From positions 1-41,919 of the forward strand of contig CAAFXS010000063.1 in assembly GCA_900767025.1 (NCBI GenBank): a stretch of DNA of 41,919 nt, written 5' to 3'. This DNA comes from Clostridia bacterium (GTDB lineage: Bacteria > Bacillota > Clostridia > Oscillospirales > Acutalibacteraceae). A model generated the notes under the pieces. That model was not told the DNA's origin. It ran no database searches and was given only the letters and a program-made list of their open reading frames with translations. Shown here in pieces: positions 25,521 through 33,865 of this stretch. Within the stretch, counting starts at the first letter, position 1, and each line of letters opens with the position of its first letter. The position numbers and the translations under genes were made by a program.

Positions 25521-26537
25521 TTATTTCTCAGCGTATTTGTCTTCGCCGTTCCAGCTATACATAGCACGGATGCCTTCGCCGACTTTTTCAAGCTGATGAG
25601 AAGCCTCAAGCTCTCTCTTTGCCTTAAAGTGAGCCCAGCCATTGTTGCTCTCTGTGATGAACTTGGAAGCAAATGTACCGTCCTGAATTTCCTCAAGAAC
25701 CTTCTTCATTTCCTTCTTGGTGTCCTCGGTGATAATTCTCTTACCAATCTCATAATCACCGAATTCAGCAGTGTTGGAGATTGAATATCTCATCTTTGAG
25801 AAACCGCCTGAATAGATAAGGTCAACGATAAGCTTCATCTCGTGGATACACTCGAAATAAGCATTTCTCGGGTCGTAGCCTGCCTCAACAAGTGTTTCAA
25901 AGCCTGCCTTCATAAGAGCAGTAACACCGCCGCAAAGAACAGCCTGCTCACCAAAGAGGTCTGTTTCTGTTTCGCACTTAAAGGTTGTTTCAAGGATAGC
26001 TGCACGAGCGCCGCCGATGCCTGCGCCGTAAGCAAGAGCAGTATCAAGGCAATGACCTGTTGCATCCTGATATACAGCAACAAGACAAGGAGTACCTTTG
26101 CCCTCTTTGTACTCGGAACGAACAGTGTGGCCCGGAGCCTTAGGAGCAATCATAAATACATCAACATTTGACGGAGGTACGATTTGCTTGAAATGAATGT
26201 TAAAGCCGTGAGCAAATGCAAGTGCCTTGCCCTCTGTAAGATTAGGCTCGATATCTTTTTTGTAAATAGCAGCCTGTCTCTCATCGGGAGTAAGAATCAT
26301 AATAACATCTGCAGCCTTTGTAGCCTCGGCAGTTGTCATAACCTTAAGGCCAAGCTCCTCAACATGCTTCCAGGATTTTGAACCCTCGTAAAGACCAACT
26401 ACAACATCTACACCGCTTTCGTGAAGGTTGAGAGCGTGTGCATGGCCCTGTGAACCAAAACCGATAATTGCGACTGTTTTGCCTGTAAGTACATCAAGGT
26501 TACAGTCTGACTCATAAAAAATCTTTGCTTCTGACAT
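25521..26537 (-). CDS. ilvC: Ketol-acid reductoisomerase
   Basis: The 338-residue class I enzyme converts 2-acetolactate to 2,3-dihydroxy-isovalerate (and the isoleucine homologue) in branched-chain amino acid synthesis. The Rossmann motif is AIIGFGSQGHAHALNL (about 24-39). The cofactor loop reads GLYEGSKSWK, with Tyr where Arg is common; the serine ending the loop fits NADPH use. The knotted C-terminal domain shows APKAPGHTVRSEY, FGEQAVLCGG and YFECIHEMKLIVDLIYSGG with its metal-binding acids. It is monocistronic and far from other ilv genes. Its promoter carries operator-like words shared with the upstream FadR-family gene. Confidence 0.96.
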   Translation of the reverse strand: MSEAKIFYESDCNLDVLTGKTVAIIGFGSQGHAHALNLHESGVDVVVGLYEGSKSWKHVEELGLKVMTTAEATKAADVIMILTPDERQAAIYKKDIEPNLTEGKALAFAHGFNIHFKQIVPPSNVDVFMIAPKAPGHTVRSEYKEGKGTPCLVAVYQDATGHCLDTALAYGAGIGGARAAILETTFKCETETDLFGEQAVLCGGVTALMKAGFETLVEAGYDPRNAYFECIHEMKLIVDLIYSGGFSKMRYSISNTAEFGDYEIGKRIITEDTKKEMKKVLEEIQDGTFASKFITESNNGWAHFKAKRELEASHQLEKVGEGIRAMYSWNGEDKYAEK

Positions 26538-26564
26538 TTTTATTCCTCCAAATATTCTCAGGCG

Positions 26565-26577
26565 TTGTATGATGACT
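26565..26577. promoter_or_regulatory. Putative FadR-family operator in the ilvC leader
   Basis: The word TTGTATGATGACT lies about 25 nt downstream of the ilvC -10 in the transcribed leader. It matches the word in the promoter spacer (26609-26621). Confidence 0.5.
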
Positions 26578-26600
26578 CGCCTGTGTTTTTGCTAATTCAT

Positions 26601-26629
26601 ATTATATCCTGTATGATGTCTAATGTCAA
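26601..26629 (-). promoter_or_regulatory. ilvC promoter with operator word in the spacer
   Basis: On the minus strand TTGACA (26624-26629) and TATAAT (26601-26606) are perfect consensus with a 17-nt spacer. The spacer contains CTGTATGATGTCT (26609-26621), so a bound regulator would block RNA polymerase. Confidence 0.75.
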
Positions 26630-26647
26630 CAGGAAATTTAAATTATT

Positions 26648-27304
26648 TTACAGATGCTCCATTGCGTGAATAATATGGAGCCTCATTGCCGTTCTGGCAC
26701 CGTCGGCATTACGCTTTTTAATAAATTCCATAATAAGCCTGTCATCGTTCAAATTATCACGGCTGACGGTATCGTCCTTGGTCAGAACAACAACACCTTT
26801 TTTAATGGCGTTAAAGATAATCGGCATAAACTGTTTAACAAAGGAGTTGTGAGTGGCGTTGGCGATGCTTTCGTGAAACTTCTGTTCCTCAAAGGTACGG
26901 TCCTCGCCGCTTAAAATCTTTTCCTCAATCTTTTCGCCGTAATAGCAGATAGTCTCAATTTCCTCGTCTGTGGCTCGTTTTGCCGCTAAATATGCACAAT
27001 CCGGCTCAAACATCAGGCGCATTTCAAACAAATCATCAAGGCCCGATGCAATATCGCTTAAATCCGCAGAGTCAATAACTGTGTTGGAGGTCACAAAGGT
27101 TCCCTTGCCCCTGCGTATCTCCAAAAAACCGCTGGTGGTAAGAATTCTAATAGCCTCTCTTAATGTGGAGCGGCTGACTCCAAGCTCGCCTGCCAAATCA
27201 TTTTCGTTAGGCAGCTTGTCGCCTACGGAAAACCTGCCCTCTTCCTCTATCATCTTTAATATACGCTGTGCAGTGCTGTCTGCAAGCATTGCTGATTTAC
27301 TCAT
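26648..27304 (-). CDS. FadR/GntR-family regulator with FCD domain
   Basis: The 218-residue protein has an N-terminal winged helix (TAQRILKMIEEEGRFSVGDKLPNENDLAGELGVSRSTLREAIRI pattern, about 8-60) and a C-terminal helical FCD ligand domain. The latter contains FEMRLMFEPDCAYLAAKRAT, FHESIANATHNSF and a final HIIHAMEHL, with the His/Asp positions typical of metal and carboxylate binding. FCD regulators usually sense organic acids. The start at 27304 has an AGAGAGG site; the open frame begins ten codons earlier. Its own promoter and the ilvC promoter share operator-like words, so it probably controls both. Confidence 0.9.
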   Translation of the reverse strand: MSKSAMLADSTAQRILKMIEEEGRFSVGDKLPNENDLAGELGVSRSTLREAIRILTTSGFLEIRRGKGTFVTSNTVIDSADLSDIASGLDDLFEMRLMFEPDCAYLAAKRATDEEIETICYYGEKIEEKILSGEDRTFEEQKFHESIANATHNSFVKQFMPIIFNAIKKGVVVLTKDDTVSRDNLNDDRLIMEFIKKRNADGARTAMRLHIIHAMEHL

Positions 27305-27320
27305 ATGCACACCTCTCTGC

Positions 27321-27354
27321 AGGTATGATAACACAACATAGGACTAAATGTCAA
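27321..27354 (-). promoter_or_regulatory. Promoter of the FadR-family gene with overlapping operator half-site
   Basis: Minus-strand TTGACA (27349-27354), an 18-nt spacer and TATCAT (27325-27330). The -10 overlaps GGTATGATAAC, which resembles the GTATGAT core of the ilvC sites. Confidence 0.55.
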
Positions 27355-27358
27355 TATG

Positions 27359-27376
27359 TTGTCAGACATCTTACAA
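27359..27376. promoter_or_regulatory. 18-bp palindromic operator for a GntR-type dimer
   Basis: TTGTCAGACATCTTACAA has the dyad TTGTnAGAnnTCTnACAA. It lies just upstream of the -35 of the FadR-family gene. Read on the minus strand it contains TTGTAAGATGTCT, close to the ilvC words TTGTATGATGACT and CTGTATGATGTCT. Confidence 0.55.
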
Positions 27377-27435
27377 CAAACGCACCTATTTTTTGCTGAT
27401 ATTTGTTCAACTTGTTCAAATTATTGCCCTATCTC

Positions 27436-27464
27436 TTGTAAAATAGGACATAATGTTTTATTAT
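27436..27464 (+). promoter_or_regulatory. Promoter for the DUF815 ATPase
   Basis: TTGTAA (27436-27441), a 17-nt spacer and TATTAT (27459-27464) lie 27 nt before the start at 27491. Confidence 0.5.
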
Positions 27465-27490
27465 ATTAATAAGAAAACGGAAGTGATAAT

Positions 27491-28723
27491 ATGAATAAAA
27501 CAGAAAAACTGAAATACTATATTGAAACCCTTTGCGTTTACAACCTGAAGGACAGGCCTGTTATCATGTCAATGCACAGGCTTTTAAGCAGCTCGGGAAA
27601 TGATGACTGCCCCCAAAGGCTCAGCGAATTTTTTACGGCAGTGTGCCGCAAGGGCTCACTCAAAGCCTGCATTTCCCAATACATTTTGAACGACGACAAT
27701 ACTTTCACCCGTTCAGCCTGTGCAGGCAAAGCAGACAAGCTTAATTCTGCAACCAAGCAGGCGGTTAAGCTTGATTTAATGAAGTTAGAGGCTCTGTCCG
27801 ATTTCACCATAGAGGATTTAATCAACGAGCCCGAAAACGAGAAATACGCCGAAATACTTGAAACAATACCTGCCTGGGAAACAGGTGAGGCGGTGGCTCC
27901 CCTTTCAACCGACTGGGCAGAGAGCACCGAGGCTTTGGCGCAGTATCACAGGGATAACGGCTACGGCGTTTTTGCCCGTCACATTGCATTCACCTGGAGA
28001 AACGGAAAAATCTGCCCCATTACCTCTATGGATTTGATTACCCTTGAGGATTTGAAAAACTACGAAATTCAGCGTCAAAAGGTAATTGACAACACCGAAA
28101 GCTTTATCAAGGGTCATCCGGCAAACAATGTTCTTCTTTACGGCGACAGGGGCACAGGCAAAAGCTCCACCGTTCACGCACTTCTTAACAAGTATCACAA
28201 AAACGGCTTAAGAATGATTGAAATACCCAAAAGCGCCGTTGCGGATTTGGGATTAATCAGAGAGGCCATTGCCGGCTCACCCATGAAATTTATCATCTAC
28301 ATTGACGACCTTAGCTTTGATAGCAACGACAGCTCCTTCAGCGAGCTAAAGGCGGCACTTGAGGGTTCATTGTCCGGCAGGCAGACTAACACACTTATTT
28401 ACGCCACATCAAACAGGCGTCATCTTATTAAAGAAAGCTTTTCCGACAGAGAGAATGATATTAACAGAAACGACATTATGCAGGAGCAGCTCAGCCTTTC
28501 CGACAGGTTCGGCTTAACAATTACATTTATCAATCCTAACAAAGCAGAGTATCTTGACATAGTTCAAAAGATAGCCGCTGACAGAAAGCTGAAAACCGAC
28601 ACCGATACTCTTTGTGCCGCTGCTGACAGATGGGCAACCCGCAGGGGCGGAAGGTCACCCAGATGTGCAAAGCAGTTTATCGACTATGCCGAAAGCTGCG
28701 AGCTTCAGGGTAAGGAATTGTAA
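27491..28723 (+). CDS. DUF815-type AAA ATPase
   Basis: The 410-residue protein has an N-terminal helical region (about 1-170) and a P-loop ATPase domain. Walker A is LLYGDRGTGKSS (about 216-227), Walker B is FIIYIDDLSFD, sensor region TLIYATSNRRHLIKESF, and an arginine-containing DRFGLTITF. The C-terminal lid contains ARGGRSPRCAKQFIDYA-like residues (read ATRRGGRSPRCAKQF). This arrangement fits the DUF815 family of soluble ATPases, whose cellular role is not established. It is divergent from the FadR-family gene and followed after 120 nt by a two-component operon with its own AT-rich leader. Confidence 0.88.
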   Translation: MNKTEKLKYYIETLCVYNLKDRPVIMSMHRLLSSSGNDDCPQRLSEFFTAVCRKGSLKACISQYILNDDNTFTRSACAGKADKLNSATKQAVKLDLMKLEALSDFTIEDLINEPENEKYAEILETIPAWETGEAVAPLSTDWAESTEALAQYHRDNGYGVFARHIAFTWRNGKICPITSMDLITLEDLKNYEIQRQKVIDNTESFIKGHPANNVLLYGDRGTGKSSTVHALLNKYHKNGLRMIEIPKSAVADLGLIREAIAGSPMKFIIYIDDLSFDSNDSSFSELKAALEGSLSGRQTNTLIYATSNRRHLIKESFSDRENDINRNDIMQEQLSLSDRFGLTITFINPNKAEYLDIVQKIAADRKLKTDTDTLCAAADRWATRRGGRSPRCAKQFIDYAESCELQGKEL

Positions 28724-28843
28724 ATTACCATTAATTTCAAATTTAAAAAATGTTAAAAAATTTCAAAAATTGTTAACCAAAACAACAAAAAAATATCAAT
28801 TTGTAATGCTATGATTACACTATAAAGAAAAGGAGAAACTGAA

Positions 28844-29539
28844 ATGAGCACAAAAATTCTTGTTGTAGATGACGATAAAAATATCTGCGAGCTTTTAAAG
28901 CTTTATCTTGAAAACGACGGCTACACCGTTTATGTTGCCAACGACGGTCAGGAGGCAGTTAACACCTTTAAAAACAAATCACCGGAGCTTGTTTTGCTTG
29001 ACATAATGCTTCCTAAAATGGACGGCTGGCAGGTTTGCCGTGAAATCAGAAAAATATCAAGTGCACCTATCATTATGCTTACTGCCAAGGGTGAAACCTT
29101 TGACAAGGTGCTGGGTCTTGAGCTGGGTGCAGATGACTATGTAACAAAGCCCTTTGACGCAAAAGAGGTTATGGCAAGGGTTAAAGCTGTTCTCAGGAGA
29201 ACAAACGGCAGTAACACCGAGGATACAGACGCAAAAAAGATTGTAACCTATGACAATCTTGAAATTAATATTGTTAACTATGAGCTTAAGGTTAAGGGCG
29301 AAATCATTGACACTCCCCCTAAAGAGCTTGAGCTTATCTATCACTTTGCATCAAATCCCAACAGGGTATACACCCGTGACCAGCTTTTGGACGAGGTTTG
29401 GGGATTTGATTACTACGGTGATTCAAGAACCGTTGATGTTCATGTTAAAAGACTTCGTGAAAAATTAGAGGGCGTATCCGACAAATGGTCGCTTAAAACC
29501 GTTTGGGGCGTTGGCTACAAATTTGAAACGAAGGAATAA
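28844..29539 (+). CDS. OmpR/PhoB-family response regulator
   Basis: The 231-residue protein has a receiver domain (VVDDDKN, phospho-acceptor D53 in LLDIMLPKMDG, K102 in VTKPF) and a winged-helix effector domain (about 133-229, ending KTVWGVGYKFE). The start has AAGGAG 9 nt upstream. The upstream 120 nt is extremely A/T-rich, with TGTTAA repeats and a GTAAT/ATTAC dyad at 28802-28817; no clear -35/-10 pair was settled. It is the first gene of an RR-HK-HtrA operon, an arrangement seen in envelope-stress control. Confidence 0.94.
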   Translation: MSTKILVVDDDKNICELLKLYLENDGYTVYVANDGQEAVNTFKNKSPELVLLDIMLPKMDGWQVCREIRKISSAPIIMLTAKGETFDKVLGLELGADDYVTKPFDAKEVMARVKAVLRRTNGSNTEDTDAKKIVTYDNLEINIVNYELKVKGEIIDTPPKELELIYHFASNPNRVYTRDQLLDEVWGFDYYGDSRTVDVHVKRLREKLEGVSDKWSLKTVWGVGYKFETKE

Positions 29540-29544
29540 TAAAG

Positions 29545-31056
29545 ATGGCTTCCGGTATTACTATCGGCGGTAAGCGGTTAAGGAATAATATATTTGCAAA
29601 ATATTTTATTTTGTTTGCAACAATTTTCCTTGTGGTGCTTGCCGCTTTAGGCGCAACCCTAATGCTTCTTGTTAACGCCTATACACAAAATGAAAACACA
29701 AAGCTGCTGAAGGAAAATGTTAATTCCATTGCAGACAGCATCAGGTCCACCTTTATCGTTCAGGATATGAATGACAAGTACACCGTTGAAAAGGGCATTA
29801 TCTGCAATTCCCTGCGTATTATTTCCGACTCAATAGATGCAGATATATTCGTTTGCGATGTTGAGGGCAACATTATAATGTGCAAGGAAAAAAGCGAGGC
29901 ATCTCCCTTTTTGGGAAGAATGCCCTCCTGCGAATATCACAACGGCTACACCGTAGGCGACAGCCTGCTTAGAAGTGTTTATCAGGGCGGATATGTGGGA
30001 AAGGGCACCGTTAACGGCGTGGTATCCTACATTGTAGGCACGCCCATTTACAGCGGCAACCAAATAATAGGCTCCGTTTTTGCCACCACTGACAGTAAAA
30101 GTGACTCGCTGACTGTGGCAGTGGCAAGAATGTTCTTTTTCAGTGCCTTTGCCTGCCTTGTAATTGCATTTATTGCAATATGGCACCTGACGAAAAACTT
30201 TGTAAAGCCCCTTAAGCAAATGAGCACGGCGGCCAAAAAGTTTGCTATCGGTGACTTTTCCTATCGAGTTAAGGTTCAGGGCGACGACGAGCTTGCCGAG
30301 CTTGGCAGAGCGTTTAACGATATGGCAGACTCTTTGGACGCTCTTGAATCCTCAAGGCGCAATTTTGTTTCAAATGTATCCCACGAGCTGAGGACTCCTA
30401 TGACCTCCATCGGCGGATTTATCGACGGAATACTTGACGGCACAATCCCAAGGGAAAAGCAGGATTATTATTTAGGCATCGTCAGCGGCGAAATCCGACG
30501 ACTTTCTCGCCTTGTTGTTGCTATGCTGAATATGAGCAAAATTGAATCTGGCAGCTTTGAAATGAAGCCCACAAATTACGATATAAGCGAACAGATTATT
30601 CATATTCTGCTGACCTTTGAACAGAAAATTGAGGAAAAGAGCATTGAAATTCAGGGACTTGAGGACCTTAAGCCCACGCATATCGTTGCGGACACCGATA
30701 TGATTTATCAGGTGATATACAACATATTTGACAACGCAGTAAAGTTTACAAACCAGGGCGGATATATCAATGTGTCTATGAACGAAAGCGATAACGATAT
30801 TGAGGTGCATATCAAAAACAGCGGTATCGGCATAAAGAGCGACGAGCTTTCCAAGGTTTTTGAAAGATTTTACAAGGTTGATAAGTCCAGAAGCCTTGAC
30901 GCCAAGGGCGCAGGACTGGGACTTTATATAGTAAAGATGATGGTTGAAATGCACGGCGGTAAAATATGGGCAAAGAGCGACGATGACAGCTCGGCAGAGT
31001 TCATATTCAGACTGCCGAAGGCATACAGCCCCGTCAATAAAAAGGAGATAAAGTAA
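29545..31056 (+). CDS. Sensor histidine kinase
   Basis: The 503-residue kinase has TM1 (about 18-46), an extracellular sensor (about 47-190) with IFVCDVEGNIIMCKEK and VVSYIVGTPIYSGNQIIGSVFAT, which looks like a PAS/Cache-type fold, and TM2 (about 192-214). HAMP is at about 216-268, H280 is in SNVSHELRTPMTSIGGFIDG, and the HATPase has FDNAVKFTNQGG and GAGLGLYIVKMM. It starts 5 nt after the response regulator. The signal is unknown; the adjacent protease suggests cell-envelope stress. Confidence 0.93.
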   Translation: MASGITIGGKRLRNNIFAKYFILFATIFLVVLAALGATLMLLVNAYTQNENTKLLKENVNSIADSIRSTFIVQDMNDKYTVEKGIICNSLRIISDSIDADIFVCDVEGNIIMCKEKSEASPFLGRMPSCEYHNGYTVGDSLLRSVYQGGYVGKGTVNGVVSYIVGTPIYSGNQIIGSVFATTDSKSDSLTVAVARMFFFSAFACLVIAFIAIWHLTKNFVKPLKQMSTAAKKFAIGDFSYRVKVQGDDELAELGRAFNDMADSLDALESSRRNFVSNVSHELRTPMTSIGGFIDGILDGTIPREKQDYYLGIVSGEIRRLSRLVVAMLNMSKIESGSFEMKPTNYDISEQIIHILLTFEQKIEEKSIEIQGLEDLKPTHIVADTDMIYQVIYNIFDNAVKFTNQGGYINVSMNESDNDIEVHIKNSGIGIKSDELSKVFERFYKVDKSRSLDAKGAGLGLYIVKMMVEMHGGKIWAKSDDDSSAEFIFRLPKAYSPVNKKEIK

Positions 31057-31059
31057 GCT

Positions 31060-32496
31060 ATGAGCGATTATGACAACAGGAATAATGAGGGTACGGAGTA
31101 TACCGGCGGAACATACTATAATCCGCCGAAAAGTGAGAAGCCTCCGGAGGAAAACACAACCTATCATTACTCCTATACCGGCACACAAAACCCTAATTCA
31201 AATTACTACACACCGCCGGAAAATAATTATTCAAATACCGAAAGCAATCAGTACAGCAGTAACGACAACGGAGGGAAGCCTCCTAAAAAAAGCAAGGCAG
31301 TAAAAATAATTATTGCAGTTCTTGTTATCTGCTTAACGGTTGCGGCAGTAGGCATTGTGCTTGATGTAACAGGTGTTCTCAAAGGTAATAATGAGGATAA
31401 TAACACCACAACCCAAAGCTCCGAAAGCGATGCCAAGTTAAGCTCCAGTGCAGAGGTGCCGCTGACAGACAAGGATAACAACTACACCGTTGCAGGCGTT
31501 GCTAAAAATGTAATGGACTCCTGTGTGGGAATTACGGTTTATTCAAAGCAGGCGGCAGGCTACAATTACTTTTACGGCTACGGACAGGATAACAGTCAAA
31601 GCAGTGAGCCTACAAAATCAGGCGAAGGCTCCGGCGTGCTTTTCAGTGAGGCAAACGGAAAAACCTATGTAATCACCTGTGCCCATGTTATCAGCGAGGG
31701 TGACAGCTTTAAGGTTACACTTAACAGCGGTGACGAGCTTGACGCCGTTATGGTCGGATTTGACAGTCAAACGGATATCGGTGTTCTTGCCATTAACAAA
31801 ACAGGGCTTAAAATTGCAGATTTTGCAGACAGCAAGCAGCTTGTTGTTGGCGAGCAGGTTGTGGCAATCGGATGCCCCGGCGGACTTGAGTTTATGAACT
31901 CCGTTACAAGCGGTTATATTTCCGCTCTTGACCGACCTATTTCGTCATCCATCGGCTATGACAACGAGTGTATTCAGACAGACGCGGCAATTAACCCCGG
32001 TAACAGCGGCGGCGCACTGTTTAATATGCAGGGTCAGGTTATCGGTATCAACTCATCAAAAATTGCTTCAACAAACTATGAGGGTATGGGCTTTGCAGTT
32101 CCCACCTCTACCGCAGTAGCAACTGCCAACAGTCTTATTAAGGTTGGATATGTTGAGGGCAGAGCAAAAATCGGTATCACCTACAACACCATCACAAACT
32201 TTAACAACGCATCGGCTATAATCAATGCTCTTGCAGAAAAGGGCTACAAGGATGCTAAGGGCACAATGGTTATTAACGAGGTAAGCAATGAGTCTGATTT
32301 GGCAAGCAAGGATATCAAGCAGTATGATATGATTGTTGCGGTTAACGGAAAGACCTTGACCTCCACCGATGTTATGACCTCCGTGCTTTCGGAATCAAAG
32401 CCCGGGGACACAATTAAGCTCACAATAGCAAGAATTGAAAATAATCAGCTTGATATTCGCGAAGTGGATTGTAAGCTGATAGAATCTAAAGGATAA
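31060..32496 (+). CDS. htrA: HtrA/DegP-like membrane serine protease with PDZ domain
   Basis: The 478-residue S1C protease has a long polar N-terminus rich in Asn, Tyr and Pro (1-80), one TM (about 81-103) and an Asn/Ser linker. The trypsin-like domain has catalytic triad H209 (ITCAHVIS), D239 (SQTDIGVLAI) and S316 (NPGNSGGALFN). One PDZ domain follows (about 380-470, YDMIVAVNGKTLTSTD). It acts outside the membrane in quality control of exported proteins. It starts 3 nt after the kinase gene with an AAAGGAG site, so it is cotranscribed with the two-component pair. Confidence 0.95.
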   Translation: MSDYDNRNNEGTEYTGGTYYNPPKSEKPPEENTTYHYSYTGTQNPNSNYYTPPENNYSNTESNQYSSNDNGGKPPKKSKAVKIIIAVLVICLTVAAVGIVLDVTGVLKGNNEDNNTTTQSSESDAKLSSSAEVPLTDKDNNYTVAGVAKNVMDSCVGITVYSKQAAGYNYFYGYGQDNSQSSEPTKSGEGSGVLFSEANGKTYVITCAHVISEGDSFKVTLNSGDELDAVMVGFDSQTDIGVLAINKTGLKIADFADSKQLVVGEQVVAIGCPGGLEFMNSVTSGYISALDRPISSSIGYDNECIQTDAAINPGNSGGALFNMQGQVIGINSSKIASTNYEGMGFAVPTSTAVATANSLIKVGYVEGRAKIGITYNTITNFNNASAIINALAEKGYKDAKGTMVINEVSNESDLASKDIKQYDMIVAVNGKTLTSTDVMTSVLSESKPGDTIKLTIARIENNQLDIREVDCKLIESKG

Positions 32497-32508
32497 TAAA
32501 TATATGAA

Positions 32509-32536
32509 AATCCCCTGTTCACTTGAACAGGGGATT
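32509..32536 (+). terminator. Stem-loop after htrA
   Basis: AATCCCCTGTTC (32509-32520) pairs perfectly with GAACAGGGGATT (32525-32536) around ACTT. No T-run follows, but the position directly after the stop codon fits a terminator or mRNA-end hairpin. Confidence 0.7.
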
Positions 32537-32541
32537 GTAGC

Positions 32542-32813
32542 GTGTAGAAAAAGTCCAAATAACAAATTTCTACACACCGGCAGACTTCGAGAAATGGAAC
32601 TGAATTTCGTTTTATTGCGAGTGGGAGCTGTACGATGGTACCGCCCCCGAGCAAAAAACGGAAAGTGCCTAAAGGCGGCTTGGATTCGATGCCCAAGCCG
32701 CCTTTAAAATGTTAACTGATATGATTTATATCACGGCATGAGCAAGCCTCTGCCCTATGAAAAGTACAACGCCCATTTACTTAGGCACGGTTCAGACCAT
32801 TTATCGACAGTCT
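32542..32813. repeat. Dispersed intergenic repeat, copy 2
   Basis: It starts with the same hairpin GTGTAGAAA (32542-32550)/TTTCTACAC (32567-32575) as copy 1. It keeps AGACTTCGAGAAATGGAACT, GCGAGTGGGAGCT and a hairpin with the GCTTGG/CCAAGC core (32671-32683 with 32693-32705), and ends GGTTCAGACCATTTATCGAC-AGTCT. Its last 13 nt (32801-32813) lie inside the 3' end of the DUF975 gene. The 304-nt gap holds no gene. Confidence 0.75.
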
Positions 32814-33838
32814 GATTCGTTGTTATATGGATTTTCGATGCTTATATCCTCAGGCTTTGGTTCTTCTGCCTTTGGCGGTGTGTAATAATAACCCTGTGCG
32901 TCCTGTGGCGGAGCAGTATAGCTAAAGCTGTTTCTGTCGCCGTTTTCATCAGGCTGAGCAGAAGATGCATATCTCACTGCCTTTTCCTCAAAGCTAACGA
33001 AATCATCGGCGGTAATTCTTCCCTCCTGCATAGCTCTTATGCGGAAGTTTTCATAATACAAGGCTTTAGTGGTATTAATGTACGGTGCAACATAAATTGA
33101 ACCGAAGCCGAGAGTTACAATCACAAAAAGATACCAAAGGATAAAGCTTAAATCAAGAACAAAAAGCTCTGTTCTGTTGCCCTTAACCATTTTTTTGGAA
33201 ACCTTAATTGCCTCGCTTGGCTTTAAATTCGGATTATCGCTCATAATCTGATAAGCAAAATATGAGCTGTAATAGAATATAACTCCGGGAACAATAAACA
33301 ACATTGCCAAAAGTCCTGTAAGAATTTCTTTAAGAAGAACAACCAACAGCTTTTTAGGATATGTGGCATTAAAGGTGTTGCCGAAAAGTCCGCTAAACTC
33401 CTTGCCAAGCTCAAATTCTTCCTCAGGTCTTTTTCTCACAAGAGAAAGGAATATGCCTGCCATTGTAACCGTAAGCGGTGCGGCGGCAATGCAGATTATA
33501 CTGTAAATTCCCGCTCTGCCGGAAAGCTTAATCTTTGACAGATTGTCAGCTACCGAAAGCTCCTTTACCTCCGGTGTGTCCTGTGATGAATTAAACTGAA
33601 AATCCTCAATAGGATTCTCTTCATAGCTGAAATCATCATAGTAGCTGTAATCGTTATTTTGATGATTTTGATTGTTTTTGAACAGCTCGTTATAGCTTTT
33701 GTTAATATCAATATTAAGTCCAAAGCCTGTTCCCGTAAGCAATCCAACCACCAGGGTAATCAAAAACAGATAAAAAACCTTGCCCCTGATAATTTCTCTT
33801 GCCTGCTGCTTAACAAGAACTCTGTTGATATTATTCAT
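32801..33838 (-). CDS. DUF975 membrane protein
   Basis: The 345-residue protein begins NNINRVLVKQQAREIIRGK, the typical DUF975 N-terminus, then a TM (about 24-44). A polar Asn/Asp/Tyr-rich extracellular insert (about 50-88) is followed by three to four further hydrophobic segments. The characteristic LVVLLKEILTGLLAMLFIVPGVIFYY and KAIKVSKKMVKGNR-like motif (read SEAIKVSKKMVKGNR) are present. The C-terminal 60 residues are hydrophilic. The last residues DCR and the stop codon are encoded by the end of repeat copy 2, so the original C-terminus may have been replaced. It is 27 nt downstream of glyS and possibly cotranscribed. Confidence 0.85.
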   Translation of the reverse strand: MNNINRVLVKQQAREIIRGKVFYLFLITLVVGLLTGTGFGLNIDINKSYNELFKNNQNHQNNDYSYYDDFSYEENPIEDFQFNSSQDTPEVKELSVADNLSKIKLSGRAGIYSIICIAAAPLTVTMAGIFLSLVRKRPEEEFELGKEFSGLFGNTFNATYPKKLLVVLLKEILTGLLAMLFIVPGVIFYYSSYFAYQIMSDNPNLKPSEAIKVSKKMVKGNRTELFVLDLSFILWYLFVIVTLGFGSIYVAPYINTTKALYYENFRIRAMQEGRITADDFVSFEEKAVRYASSAQPDENGDRNSFSYTAPPQDAQGYYYTPPKAEEPKPEDISIENPYNNESDCR

Positions 33839-33865
33839 ATTATCGCTCTTTTCTTATTAAAACAA

